The notes beneath the pieces were generated by a model. It saw only the letters and a list, made by a program, of their open reading frames with translations, was not told the DNA's origin and did no database searches. Shown here one piece after another: positions 23,150 through 35,820 of a stretch of 64,000 nt of DNA. The stretch's first letter is position 1. Each line of letters opens with the position of its first letter. This DNA comes from Macrothele yani (Eukaryota; Arthropoda; Arachnida; Araneae; Macrothelidae), in NCBI GenBank assembly GCA_039090855.1, contig CM077023.1, positions 81,133,127 to 81,197,126 of the forward strand, given 5' to 3'. The position numbers and the translations under genes were made by a program.

Positions 23150-24248
23150 GAATCATGTGCCTCGTCAACTCATTTTTGCACTTCGTCACATGTCCGGAAC
23201 CGTACAGCTAACAAACCATGTTGCATCGATCGGAACAAATGACAGTCTGAAGGGGCTATGTCGGGTGCCCCAAAACTTCCCAGCCAAACGTCAATAACGT
23301 TTCCTTGATCGATTTCGCGATACGCGGCCTAGCGTTGTCATGCAGTAATTTCACGGGACGCAATCCTTTGCCTCTGAATTGACGTTTCCGACAGATTTAC
23401 TGGTTCAGTCGCAGCAATTGTTGCTTGTACCGATCAGCAGTAACAGTTTGACCCTGTTCCAATAGTTCATAATAGAGCACGCCCTTCATATTCCACCAGA
23501 TGCACAGCAGAACTTTCTTAGAGTGAATATTGCGTTTTGGTGTCGAAGTCGTTGCTTCACCGGGGTCTGCCCCGTGATTTTTGCGTTTGGAATTGTCGTA
23601 CCATATCCACTTCTCATCCCCGTAACGATTTTCTACAGGAAAGACTTTCTGTGTTGTTTATTCAACAGATTCAAACACTTCATGACACGCTCATTCTTGT
23701 TCTTCTGGCTCAGGTCATGTGGTACCCATTTTCCTTCCTTCTGAATCTTTCCTATTACGCGTAAATTATTGGAAATGGTTTTTTGACTTACCCGCAATTG
23801 TTCAGCTAGTTCTTTTTGCGTTTGAGACGAAATTTCATATAGCAATGCCTGCAGTTCCTCATGTGCAACCTTCTGCGGGGCGTCGCTACGTTCTCGATCG
23901 CTAGCATCAAAATCACCTGCTTTAAGCCGTCTAAACCAAAACTCACACGTGCTTTTCGATACAATATTCTGCCCCAGAACAGAACACATCGGACGATGCA
24001 CATGCTTTTGCAGCACTTTTTCTTTGATGAAATTCGTAACGAATGCAGTGTCGAATAAATGCAGTATCGCTTGCCATCTTTCAAACCCACCGATGTGCGA
24101 GTGCGTTTGACTGCTGGGCAAACTTCTGTGTCACGTTTTATACTCTGGACCAGTTACGGTCACATCACAAGAACGCGGGGGAATATCGGATATGTAAATT
24201 AGCGGTATACGTCACACAAAAAACGCTTTAAAAACTTATTTGTACACC
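23150..24248 (-). mobile_element. Mariner element, 3' end truncated
   Basis: The right end carries a TIR-like sequence (read inward: taggtgtacaaataagtttt). No matching end is seen on the left, where the transposase homology stops beside the SINE tail. This suggests truncation or replacement. Confidence 0.75.
23160..24121 (-). pseudogene. Mariner transposase (DD34D), disrupted
   Basis: A 162-codon frame (24121 down to 23633) covers the DNA-binding half: VSKSTCEFWFRRLKAGDFDASD, SQTQKELAEQLRVSQKTI, then WVPHDLSQKNKNERV. After a frameshift the catalytic half is readable: [38 protein letters not shown], then in another frame PDIAPSDCHLF. All three catalytic Asp residues are still present, so decay is through frameshifts and stops rather than active-site change. 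Confidence 0.92.
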
Positions 24249-24440
24249 TAATATTACGCATTTCATATGGCAATCTCATTTCGTGATCGAAATGACTGCA
24301 CTGAAACCGTGAAAGATGATCTCTCGAGATATTGCGGGTTTCAACTTGATAACGCGTAAAACGATGTTGGTTACATTTTATATGTTAGCTCCTTTTTTCT
24401 TCTTTTTGTTTGCATGTTTTTTTTGTTGTTTTTTTTTTTT

Positions 24441-24640
24441 TCTTCTATTTGTATAACGACAACCGTGAGCAACTCGATGGACTATAAGCAGTCGCCCGTC
24501 CCTAATTTAGGGCCACTGGTTCTAATGAAGGGGAAAGGCAATGCCGTAAGTTTAACGTAGCATCCATACCTCACCGGGATTCGAACCCGGACCCTTTCGG
24601 ATGAATTGTCAGAAGCCAGCGTTTAGACCAGGGCAGCAAG
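24441..24640 (-). mobile_element. tRNA-derived SINE, family A (full length)
   Basis: A long T-run at 24417-24441 is the A-tail of the minus-strand element. gtataacgacaaccgtgagc, cagtcgcccgtccctaattt and tcaccgggattcgaacccgg follow. The head at the right end is partly degraded (gaccagggcagcaagc). Confidence 0.93.
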
Positions 24641-27579
24641 CTCGTTCTTCATAGATGAGCATCCGATTATAGTTTTGCACAAGATTCAGTTAAAGGAAGC
24701 TACAGTAAACTGACAGAAATAATTGACTTGCAGTTTTCTTCCAAGACAAGTTTTTTATCTCTTTCTTTTGGAGTAGTACTCCTCGTAATTGGGTTCGCAG
24801 ATAATTCCCAAAAGTTAGTCGCAACATACGGAGTAGAAAAATTACGTCACAAACTTAACAGACAACAGCTTAAGTTAACATGCAACGAACCTCCAAGACA
24901 ATCGTGAAGCAAAAAGGCGACTGTCCTATCTCACTAGCAGCGTTGATGATTCACAAGTCTCCGACAACTAACACCTAACCACGTTCCTATCAACGGTCCT
25001 GTTTTTATCTCAGTCTCCTTGATTTGATTGTCTGCCAGTGATTATACAAAGAATGAACTTTTGAGCTTTCCGACGTGACGTTAAGTTCAGAAAGTATAAA
25101 GAGGGACGACCCAAATTTTTGTAAAAGAACGTAAACATAAACGGAAAGTTAAATAGATTACTTAGATCCCATAGTATCTCGAAAACTACTACAGCGAAAC
25201 AGACAAGTGTTATACGATGGTTAAACTCGGTGTAGTTTTCAGAAAAAGTACTGTAAGATTGTCACATTAAGCAAGACGTCATTGCACATCAACATATTCA
25301 CCTTAAGTTGCGCAGATGACGTGGTTAAATTTCTATATTAACAATAAAACACGCTATAAAGCAAATGTTTAACTTCATAAGTGACCGTAATCAGAATGCG
25401 CCACGGAAACATTTGTGAGCGCTGTAATGGAGTAGTTACGGAGTAATTTGACGAAACTTTATTCATACCGTTTCTCTTTTGACGAAAATTTGTATATAAT
25501 TTTCCGATTTCCGCGGATCAGGTTGAGAAGGAAAACAGCACAGAATATATCTTATGTACCTGAAATGGAATGAAGCACAGTGTAACCCAAAATTCATGTG
25601 TTGAATTTTGCTGTGGCTTTTATATGCTCTTGCAGATGATGCGGCGCATATTCTGTCATGATAAGAATCGAATATCGGAAAAGGGCATCTCCGGAAATGA
25701 GGTAAAATATGCCGTAATTGAATACAACTTGTGCTGTAGTTTTGATGCGATTTAAGGAATTACATTTTTCGAAACGTTCTTTACACTTCAGCATAAGCAA
25801 AACCTCTCCGTGTGTATGAGTGTGTGTTTCGATAAAGGAGATAATTTGAAAATGTCCCAAAAAGTTGGATTAGGCATTATACAATAGTTATACACTGCGC
25901 ACACAAGAGTTGAGCCTTCTGATGTATGTACTACATGTATGCATTTTCATTTTCAATTTTCCCCTTCTTTCTCTAGCTAGAATTTAGTAACGATTTGAAC
26001 CATTGAAGCTGCAAATTTCAGATTCATTTCTGTGATCTGAATGGAATCTGAAAACGGCTGATAAAGTTTTCTTATTCTTTTTGTTTGTCAGAAACCATAA
26101 TTTTCCTAGTGAGTTTTAAAATAATGCGTAAAAAACCTGTACTAAACCACTTTCTGACATTATAATTTGTTTGTGTTTGACACGAAAATATAACCCAGTA
26201 ATCAATGCTGGTTTCGTCAGTTTTTGGCATGAACACGAAGAGATAATAAGTAAACAAATGAATAAATAAAGACCACGACGATAGCAAAATAACTACAAAT
26301 TTAAGAAAACGATAAATTACTGAGCCCCAAATGGTTTTATGGACATTTCTCAATAATCCTTTGTTTTCAATTATTCTCGTTTGTTTTGACTGTTGATCAG
26401 TCTTATTAATAGCAATTATTATTTCATTCTATTTACTATTAGTTTGGTAATTATTAATCGGGACTATTCTCATTTTCATATGACACGTGTTTCACGATTT
26501 TATAGCGGAGTGCGAAGTTTGTTAAGAGTGACTTTAAAATTTGATTTATGAGAAATGCGACATTTTAGTACAAAGTTTAACTTCCATGACATGTTATGAC
26601 CTTGCTAATTGCTGTAAGCAATCGTTACGCATTATTCTATTCCCGACATGAGTGATCATCAGACGCGTAATGATTTTTTTTACGTATAATAAACGCAATC
26701 AGCGGCCAAACGTTGAACATAAACGTTGTAAAAACTGGTCTGATTTTCGAAATACGAGTGTTATGGCATTTTAATTGCAGTATATGAAAAGACATGCAGA
26801 AAACGTACAGTGGTACAACTGATGGGTCTACGAAAATAATTTCATAGCTAATAACAGTGTGCAGGTGCAGATATTTAGCATGAAATTGCTGTAACTAAAA
26901 AAGAGAGACTGAGACCAGACTGTGTCGTTTTGTAGTTTGCACCTCGCTTGTCCTAACGTTCAGGAAATATTGACTCAGTTCCATTTCCAGTAATTTAAGT
27001 AAGAAAAAAAAATCTTGCATTATTTTTCAGTTGTGAAACGTGTTCGACTTCATTGCATAAACACTGCAAAAACTGATGGCGTTAAACTAAACTTCTATTG
27101 TTAATTATCGTTAGAATTCTACTATCTGCACTGGTTATTCCTTTGGACTCTGCTGCAGAGATGACGAAAGCTCTTAATTTGAAGGTGCAATTATTGCAAT
27201 TATCCTTAATTTATACAGAAATCAGTGGTTTCACCCGTTGAGCATAACTTGAACGGAGTCTGTTATTTTTCTTGTGCTTACCAATCAGTTAAGCTTTTCT
27301 AAAAACAAAGAAATATGTCTAAACCGAGGTATCACATTCTGCACCAATTACGTGCATTTATTGATTCATATTCGTCATGATAACTTAGTAATTGCAACGT
27401 ACCAGGATAAAATCCCTACTCTGGGCAGAGATTCTTCCCTCATCATCAAACCGCGTGTGTTTTTGCTTTAAGATTTGTCTTGCTGTCCAACTTTTGTAGC
27501 TACATAAGTTTGTAAGACATTGAAAACACACAATGTAATTTTAATCAATTATTTACTTTTAACAAAATTAAGTTTTAGA
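24641..27579. other. Intronic sequence, no feature seen
   Basis: About 2.9 kb of AT-rich, mostly unique-looking sequence, the longest repeat-poor part of the left half. It would be a natural place to look for conserved regulatory elements. No motif cluster is clear by eye. Confidence 0.5.
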
Positions 27580-27582
27580 ACC

Positions 27583-27660
27583 ACCGACATAGCGCAGTTG
27601 GTATGTCGCTATGCGCTGTGTGGGAGTTCCTTGTAAAGTGGGTCCCGGCTGCACTTTGTC
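27583..27660 (+). repeat. tRNA-like sequence, possible third SINE type
   Basis: ccgacatagcgcagttggta resembles a tRNA 5' half with box A, and a short gtcccggctgcac follows in the box B position without a proper GGTTCGA. It does not match families A or B. Not a functional tRNA. Confidence 0.4.
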
Positions 27661-27740
27661 CCTTACCCGTATGCAGCAGAGAAATGGTAAGCCGGCTGCA
27701 TTAATTTGCCAGTAATCCTCAAGGGTACATAGTCGTCTTT

Positions 27741-27790
27741 GCGGAACTCAACCCGCCATGTGCGGAACTCAACCCGCCATGTGCGGAACG
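27741..27790. repeat. 21-bp tandem repeat, 2.4 copies
   Basis: gcggaactcaacccgccatg begins at 27741 and 27762, with a third start at 27783. Confidence 0.9.
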
Positions 27791-27889
27791 AGAGAGAAGT
27801 TTTAGAGAAAACAAAATATTCCGTAACTTCAAAGTTTTCAATCAAGTTTCAGTTACATTCATATTCTGTGTTTTATTTTACCTTGGATG

Positions 27890-28110
27890 TACCTGTGGCC
27901 AAGTAGTCTGAGGCACTGGCTTCTGACCATTCATTCGGCATGGACCCGGGTCGAGTCCTGGATGAGGCATGAGTAGTATATTTGTCTGATGTTGCTGGCT
28001 CTGTCCCTTCCTTGAAAACTGTGCTCCTAAATTGGGTACGGGAAAATACTGATAGCCCCTATGAGTTACCCACAGCGGTTGTTAAAACCCGAAATAAAAG
28101 AAAAAAATAT
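27890..28110 (+). mobile_element. tRNA-derived SINE, family A
   Basis: Head tgtggccaagtagtctgagg, box B cgggtcgagtcctggatgag, body ggctctgtcccttccttgaa, end gcggttgttaaaacccgaaa with an A-rich tail. Moderately diverged. Confidence 0.85.
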
Positions 28111-29574
28111 TTTGATAACTATTAGCATCCTTTCTTGCGAACTTTCTCATGACAGCTGAAAACTTGAAGAACATTCTGCACAATTAAAATGAAAGATCAG
28201 AACAGTGCATTGTTCCAACACATCCAAATATGTAAGTGCAACCCAAAATAGGATACTGCACACAGGTGCTAAATTGTGAAAAAAAAAAAAAAAAACTTAA
28301 ATAAAAGCCTCATATAAGAAGGCAGATACATTATGAAATTGGAGGCTGTTAGCCAATCACCAAAACCCTTAATCCACATTTCCAACATATGGGACAATTT
28401 ATAATAATGATAAAATTTCAAGAATTTTACCACATTTATACATTTCGATCGTGAGAATGGCAACAGTCAGTTTCGGAGCAATCTGGCAACAATGAAGGAA
28501 CACAATTCAAAAGGCTTCTGTAACAAGACAATCAGGTCAACATTGGCAACGAACTCCGTATATCATCCAGGGGTTCGAAACGTCAGTATATAAAAGAAAC
28601 AGTCCAGAACTTTAAGAACATTTGGTTTATTATTTTTTATGAAGAATTACTTACTGTCTACTCTGGGTAAGCCAACTTTATAGCTTTCCTTTTTAAAATG
28701 CTATTTTACTCTTTAACGCCTAAAATAATCTATTTTCTTTGAGCAAAAGCATCTAATTTGGGTTTTTCTACTGACTAATTTTTATGGTGAGGAAGTGCAT
28801 TATGATATGAGGGCTAATAATTTAGAATCTGATTTCTTTTGCAGTCCTTACCATGGCATTTTGCCATAGACTGACCAGAATAGTCGATCTGTTAAGCATT
28901 ATTGTATGCGATAATAAAAGCTATTTCCTTGAGAATGTAGGAAATATTCAATTTTTTTCAGTTGGATTTTAAGTTAAAATGTTTTGTCTTTCTTTTTGAT
29001 CTTTCAACGCGTACTGATACAGCATTTGATGGTGTTATTCATGCAATAAAAATAGCTTTTATGTTCTGGGACATTTCTAGATTTATACAAATCTAAAAGT
29101 AAGCCTTATATAAATTGCTAGTCATGCTTCTTAGTAAGATTAAACAAAGGCAAACTTAAGAATAAAAATGTTTAAAGCAAACTATCAAGAATATTTTTGC
29201 GACACTTGTTAATAACATGCAGTGGTAAGTTGTATTCATGTTTTGTGACAACCTCAGCCTCCAAACAAAGAGAGTTAGCAATAGAGCACCGCTTAATATT
29301 TGTGGTGAAATATCATGAAACGCAAGAATACAAGAGCTCTGAAGACATAAGAGTTTAATGAGTCTAAATGTATTTCGATGACTGACCTTTCAAATCACTG
29401 ATTTCTACCAATTCTCAATCAGAACCAACTATCTATCGATAGTAAAGGACATTTTCCCCATCTTGTGATGCTTACAATTGATGTTATTCTTTTTAAGCAC
29501 TTGAGCATATTTCTTTTTACCCTTAGATTGTTTTAGAGCAAATCTGGACAGAATCAGCTTAGAAAGAGCAAATA
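28111..29574. other. Intronic sequence with a poly-A run
   Basis: An A-run lies at 28278-28295. No genes or larger repeats seen. Confidence 0.45.
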
Positions 29575-30125
29575 CTCTGTCAAGCAAATGTTCCTGCAGT
29601 AAGTAAAACATTTGGTGAGTATATGTGAGTGTAAGTCAGTAAGCAAGTAAGTAATAATGAGCGCTATAAGCATGCTAGTCTGAAAGATTAAGAAAGCATG
29701 TGAGTTACTACAGTACCAGTAAGTAAATGTGAGAAAGTAATTGAAAAGCAAGAAAGCTTAGAAAACTGCAGGAGCAAGTACATGCAATACAACAGAGCTA
29801 GCTGAAAGGCATATGGTAAAAATGCCAGTAAGTGAAAAGCATGTCCGTTTGAAAGTATATGTGCCTAGCATTTAGCTTAACATATTAGTGAGATAACCAT
29901 TGGATGCTGGAGACGGTAAGGAATCAATTTTACAATCAAATAAAGTAGAAAGTGAGGAAGCAGGTTAGTAATTAAGGAACACATCAAAATCGTAAGTACA
30001 TGATATAGAAAACCACAAGGAAAGTAAGTTTGAAAATAGGTAAGCAAGTGAGCGCATTTAAGTAAGCAGCCCAGTAAAGAAAAGGACTAAGTAAGTGACA
30101 CAGTAAAAAAGCAAGTATAAAATTA
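29575..30125. repeat. Degenerate GTAAGT/AAGCAAGT-rich repeat
   Basis: The motif aagtaag or gtaagt recurs many times over 550 bp with variable spacing (for example agtcagtaagcaagtaagta near 29635). It looks like an old, decayed minisatellite. It multiplies 5' splice-site-like sequences inside the presumed intron. Confidence 0.7.
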
Positions 30126-30947
30126 AAGAATTCAATAGGTAACCAAGTTAAGCCAAAAAATATTTTTCTTCAGTGCAGTGCATTCACGTACAAAAATGAC
30201 TCCTCTAAACTTAATCTTTACTAATTTCCTTTTTTTGACAAATGAAGAGGTCAATTTCTGGATTACTGTGACGGATGTGCTACAATCAGCAGAAAAATAC
30301 AGTAGTCCAATATCTCTCACAATGTCTGAGATTTTGAATACGTGAAAGAAAGGGAATTTTCCTTTAATAAAGTAATAAAATCATAAATATATAATTATTT
30401 TTCCCTTCCTTTAAAAGAAAGAAAATGTTTCCAATAAACTACAAGAGGCTAACACTGCACGCTTCATGTAAGTCATATCCTGATACCGAAGATCCTTGGA
30501 CTTTTGACGGTTTTTGCAGTCAGTAAGAGATTCCTGCTGGTTATTCTCAAAACTATGAATGGAACCTTGCTATCCTGATGCTTTTAATATTTGTATTTTA
30601 TTTCCATTGTGTCTGTGAAATGAAAGAATGAAATGTTACGATAGAATAAATATTACGTTGCAAACAAGCGGAACTAACATAAGTTTTAAAACTAGCTTTA
30701 CATTTGAAATTTTTTTAGAACTCGTATTTCCAGGAGTCATTTAAAAATGTTTTCACTATTAATGAATAGCACGTTTCTTAATACTGAAACCGGTGATGAA
30801 ACTAGAACTCTTATTAGCCTGTTTTTCCACGAGAGCTTTAATTTAATACCACCACAGACAGCCAGAGTGGTCAGACCAGCCACAGGACACAACACATCTG
30901 ACACCGGATGTCCCTCCTTTAAAAGAGCACTATAGCATTTATATACG
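30126..30947. other. Intronic sequence, no feature seen
   Basis: AT-rich. No supported feature. Confidence 0.4.
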
Positions 30948-31282
30948 CCCTATGGAGAGATCAGATAAGATCACATGTAGAGGATTTTAGGAAGGGAGTG
31001 TCTGACCCCAGGTCTTAAACAACCATTAGAAATAGGAAGCCAGGAGATTTGGGCTAGAGTGCCCGATAGGAAAGTGACACGGAAGCGAGGTAGAAAGCGG
31101 GAGGAAGACGCGCTTATTTATTACCGGGGGACCACTACCCGGGGTCCGACGGCTTAACGTGTCCATCCGACGCACGTTGGGTATTTAGTGGTTCGAACGT
31201 TCGTACCTGCCCAGGATCGAACCTGAGGTTATCTCCATGGCAGTCACGAAAGCTGACCACTTGGCCACCCGCGACCCACACC
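30948..31282 (-). mobile_element. tRNA-derived SINE, family B, tandem copy 1
   Basis: Tail at left (agatcagataagatcacatg), body with ggaagggagtgtctgacccc and gcttatttattaccggggga, and head at right containing box B (aggatcgaacctgaggtt) and ggccacccgcgaccca. Confidence 0.92.
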
Positions 31283-31615
31283 CTATGGAGATGATGATCA
31301 TGATGATCATATGTAGAGGATTTTAGGAAGGGAGTGTCTGACCCCAGGTCTTAAACAGCCCTTAGAAACAGGAAACTGGGAGATTTGGGCTAGAGCGCCC
31401 GATAGGAAAGTGACACAGAAGCGAAGAAGAAAGGGGGAGGAAGACGCCCTTATTTATTACCGGGGAGCCAGTACCCGGCGTCCGACGGCTTAACGTGCCC
31501 ATCCGACGCACGGCGGATATTTAGTGGATCGAGCGTTCGTACCTGCCTGGGATCGAACCTGAGGCCTTTCCGTGGCAGTCACGAACGTTGCCTACTAGGC
31601 CACCCGCGGCCCACC
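31283..31615 (-). mobile_element. tRNA-derived SINE, family B, tandem copy 2
   Basis: Joined head-to-tail to copy 1 through a ctatggagatga linker and a gatgatcatgatgatcat tail. Box B is gggatcgaacctgagg and the head ends ggccacccgcggccc. Confidence 0.93.
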
Positions 31616-31944
31616 CTACGGAGATCAGTTCAGATCATATGTAGAGTATTTTAGGAAGAGGGTGTCTGACCCCAGGTCTTAAACAACCATTAGAAATAGG
31701 AAGCTAGGAGATTTGGGCTAGAGTGCCCGATAGGAAAGTGACACGAGAGCGAAGTAGAAAGGGGGAGGAAGATGCCCTTATTTATTACCGGGGAGCCAGT
31801 ACCCGGGGTCCGACGGCTTAACGTGCCCATCCGACGCACGGCGGATATTTAATGGATCGAGCGTTCGTTCCTGCCTGGGATGGAACCTGAGGTCCTTTCC
31901 GTGGCAGTCATGAACGTTGCCCACTAGACTACCCGCGGCCCTAG
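31616..31944 (-). mobile_element. tRNA-derived SINE, family B, tandem copy 3
   Basis: Joined to copy 2 at ctacggagatcag. The body agrees with copies 1 and 2 throughout; box B is slightly damaged (gggatggaacctgagg). The head ends ctacccgcggccct. Confidence 0.92.
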
Positions 31945-33147
31945 GCCATGGAGAGCTTACCAGTTCTGTTTATAACACCGATATTTTTTAATTTAATACT
32001 GGTGATGTTACATTGATACCTTTTATGTAATATTTCCATGACACAGTTATATCTTTTACGTTTCTGTCTGACGTAGTCATAATACTAAAATGGTTTTCAT
32101 GCGTTTTAATTTTAAGAAATTCAGTGCTCAAGCCGGTGGTGCATCTTACTGAATATCTTATAAAGCGTTATGTAGAAATGGAAAGCCAGTCGTTTCCAAA
32201 GTGCATGCATTGGGGCATAGCTGTTTTGCATCTCACCTTGCAGTGACATCTGGCACTGACACATCTCCCGAGATGACCTAACGTGCTTTCACGATGTGTT
32301 ATGTCATTCTGACCTCTATTAATCCAAATAGAATTAATCTCCAGCCAGAAATTCCAAACAATGAATGGACTTTTTCACAGCTTATTCAGCCGGATCACAG
32401 TTTGCGAAGTTCCCACTGGAGCACAACTGATCAAGTGACTAAACGATGTGATACATCTTCGATTTTTGACGCGCCCTGGGTTTATCTATATTTGGCTACA
32501 TATTGTCCTCTCGCTTTAAAATGCCAACATCTGCCCCAAATTTCTTATGGGCAACGTAAGGCTATTAGATGATTTCTACTTCCTGAAAATATTCTGAACA
32601 AATTTTTCTGCACTAAAATTTTCTTGCCCATCAATCTGTAGATGTGAGCTAATTGAGCAATTTAAAAACTCAGCCGGACACTGCAACATCTCTATAGGAT
32701 CTATATATTGGCTAATCCTGAAAGAAAGTCAGTTATACAGCTGAGTGTTAGAACTTATGTTTTGTAGAGTTCCGTGGAACGTGAGATACTTTATGCAACT
32801 TTTAGAAATTCTTTAAAAGCTTCCCCATCAACTGGAAAAAATTTGACTTCGGTAGATGTGCTGTCATTTTCAATTAATTCAGTCCGTTTGTTATTAAAAA
32901 TGCCTGAAATGATAACACTTCTTTAGGCCTGCTGTTCTTGTTTAGCTATGATGAGCAGCATGTTCTTGTTTAGCTATGATGAGCACTTATTTCTTGCAAA
33001 TAACAGGTAAGTAGGAGTCGGGATTATTTTCTAGGTTTTATAAACCAGGCACTAATGATTATACCCATAGAACAGGAACAGCATTTTCGACTAGCTAGTT
33101 ACTAAACATTGTGCGGCTAGTAGAAAATATTGAAGAAAATATGGGTG
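31945..33147. other. Intronic sequence with a short direct repeat
   Basis: ttgtttagctatgatgagca occurs twice near 32938 and 32963. A candidate recursive splice site is listed separately at 33007. Otherwise nothing. Confidence 0.5.
32989..33012 (+). promoter_or_regulatory. Candidate recursive splice (ratchet) site
   Basis: The junction AACAG|GTAAGT at 33006/33007 joins a 3' splice site to a perfect 5' splice site with no exon between. The upstream pyrimidine tract (cttatttcttgc) is only moderate. Recursive splicing is established for the long Ubx intron of Drosophila; its use here is inference. Confidence 0.3.
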
Positions 33148-33840
33148 ACGGTAAACTCCCACACTTTCTTCTGCTGCTAAAAGAACTGCTACATGGCGGA
33201 AAACTTCCACACCAGTAGACTCCTACACCTCATGTAAGGGGATGTACACAAATTGCGTTTCGTTTGGAGATCTTGTCAAATTGTTGGGAGTTTTGCTAGT
33301 GGAACAAAACGAAATGTACGAGTATTCCTAATGATATAAGTATGTACATAAGATCCCCATGACACAAAGTATGTATAGAAGCTTTCCGTCTTTAGTTGTG
33401 ATTTCAATATTTGGCATGTGATAACATGCAATAAAAGCTAATCAAAGAAGACTGAACGAATCGGTCTTCAGGTGCTGACAAGGCACCTAGTCTGCGGGCC
33501 TTTTTGGAAGATCGTAAGTTGCAACCTAAATATTTTATATTTATTTATAAATATTTTATTAATGCTAATAAAAGTCCCTCAACGGATAATTTTTCAGTTG
33601 TTTACGAGGCATCTAGGTCGCGGGCTTTTTTAGACCATCTTAAGTTAAACATCTTAGGTCATTATGATCTTACATATGCATTATAACACCAGGAGAACTC
33701 ATACGTTTCGTTTTGGTCGACTAGGAAAACTCTCATACTTTGACAAGATCTCTGAACGAAACGAAATTTGTATACATCCCCTTATAGTATGAGAAGGTAT
33801 GGGAGTTTACTGGTGTGGCAGTTTTCGGTGTGGGAGTTTT
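33148..33840. repeat. Foldback element family D, copy 2
   Basis: Left arm (gacggtaaactcccacactt, aattgcgtttcgtttggaga, cgaaatgtacgag) and right arm (acgaaatttgtatacatccc, gtatgggagtttac) are inverted copies. The central block (gcacctagtctgcgggcctt, taatgctaataaaagtccct) is in the same orientation as in copy 1. Confidence 0.88.
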
Positions 33841-35606
33841 GTTACAGAATTATCATGGCAAGATATTAGGATATTATGTAGCTGTCACCCTATCTGTACA
33901 AGAATTTGCTTCCTGGAACGCATAAAATTAAGTAGATATCAAAGCAGTGGTATTGCAACTGGGAGAAGATTGTATTTATTATAGCTTCTGGACATAGTTG
34001 TAGGGTTACTATTACAAGTCATATGCGTATCCAATATTTACAATTGATGGCTTTTCAGGCTGTGATGCATGAGGACCATCACAGAACGTATTTCACGAAG
34101 AACACTGCCTCGTTCCTATAGTGATCGTTAGATGGAGTTTCCATTGTTACGTCACCCTTAGTAGAAACTTGACTCACAAGATAAGACAGCGACGACAATC
34201 TATTTTTATTCCTGTTAATAATATTTCCACTTCCACAGTTGTCACCACTCCAACGATACAGTGAGCAAGGCAGTATTAGTCATGGCTGCTGATTTTAAAA
34301 ATTCTGTACAATGCAGGTATTCGCAGTCTTACTGTAGTGGTTATGGTTTAATCTTTTAACAGACAAAGATCTTTCCAGCTCCAATCTTTCATTTGAATGC
34401 AAAGTTACGTTCTTGAGTGGAAGAACACACGAACGGGATTCCATGATATTTGCCAGAGGACCCAGATCTAAATATGTATTTATTAAATACATGATCAATT
34501 CTTTAATTTGACGATTAATTTTTTCACTGTGAAAAAGTACAAATTTACAATACAGCTCGTAGTTGTGAGCTTCATGAAAATGTAATCACCGAAAGGTTTG
34601 AGTTTCCTAGCTTGTTTTGGATCTGCAGTTTGTTTTTGTAATCCTCTTACGAGAATAATTATAAACATTACCAAACAGTGATATATGGGATTTCACTCAG
34701 TGTCGACGCACTCATATGTGTTCAAGAGTAGGGATCTTTCATTTAGCGCATCCATATATTGGTGAATAGCTGTTTAATTCGTCGTGATTATATTTCGGAA
34801 AATTTTTTGGAAGTTAAATTCATCGTCAATTTTTTAGCCTGAATTTCATCATTGTAGACCGGAATGAAAATTTCAAAGTCTTCGTCGTTTTTAGGTAGGT
34901 ATTGTACATTTTATGACAACTAGTGCATACACCTTTATGTTTTCCTCTCCTTTCCCCTGTCTCTCATCCCCCTGTATCCCTTTCTGTCCTTCCATAAATC
35001 GAGGAGAAGACCAAAAAAGAGAAGGAACTGTGCATTTCTCACATAAAGTCACAAGAGTTTGCGAAGCAGCATCGAATGCAAATGTTTCTCCAGGCTCACA
35101 ATACTGACCTTTGAAATTGTTACTGTTCTATACTAAGACTCCTGTGCACAAGTATCAGGTAAAGTGAAAAAATAAATTCTAGAAGTGTATGAGGAATTGT
35201 AATCGTTGAAACTGGATCTGTTTTTTGCTTGTAGATATCAACATAGAATTATATTAACCGGCCCGGAAAGTAGTATAGTATTCATGAACAGTCCAATTTA
35301 TCTGTTCTATGCAAAAATTGCAGGAAAACTTTTTTAGCTGGTAACCCATTATTCGTAGATGACGTCCATCAGTTTTGGAAAAATAAAATAAAATTTCGCC
35401 AAGTCTTGTCAGTTCCAGAACTACCTTTTCTGAAAGTAATGCATCATGATCTAACTGAAGTTGTGGCAGTAATTTGCAAAATGAATAAATAAAGTGATAT
35501 AGCACACCAACACATATATATATTTCAAGTTAGGTTGTTGGACTTGGTACATTTTGTCCTTCAACAATCCATCCAGTGCCGAAAAAATTTGACTTTTAAT
35601 TTATTT
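33841..35606. other. Intronic sequence, mostly featureless
   Basis: No genes or dispersed repeats recognised. A second candidate recursive splice site lies at 34894/34895 and is listed separately. Confidence 0.45.
34878..34900 (+). promoter_or_regulatory. Candidate recursive splice (ratchet) site
   Basis: A good pyrimidine tract (tcttcgtcgtttttag) ends in AG at 34893-34894 and is followed at once by GTAGGT. The 3' half is stronger than at 33007, the 5' half weaker. Confidence 0.3.
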
Positions 35607-35820
35607 TTGCGTCGGGGTTTAATGACTACCAGGAGCAACACTGAGGGCATAAGCAGTCGCCCGTCCTAAATTTGGGCCCACTGGCTGTAAAGAAAAGGGA
35701 AAGACAGAGGTCTAAAACAAACAAGCTACCCATGCTTCACCGGATCTCGAAATCGGGCTAATCTGAGGCTAGTCGCCAGAGACCGACACCTCTGACCACT
35801 CGTCCACCGAGCCTGCGGAC
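35607..35820 (-). mobile_element. tRNA-derived SINE, family A
   Basis: Left end tcggggtttaatgactacca, body cagtcgcccgtcctaaattt, box B region ttcaccggatctcgaaatcg (mutated), right end ctctgaccactcgtccaccg. Confidence 0.85.
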
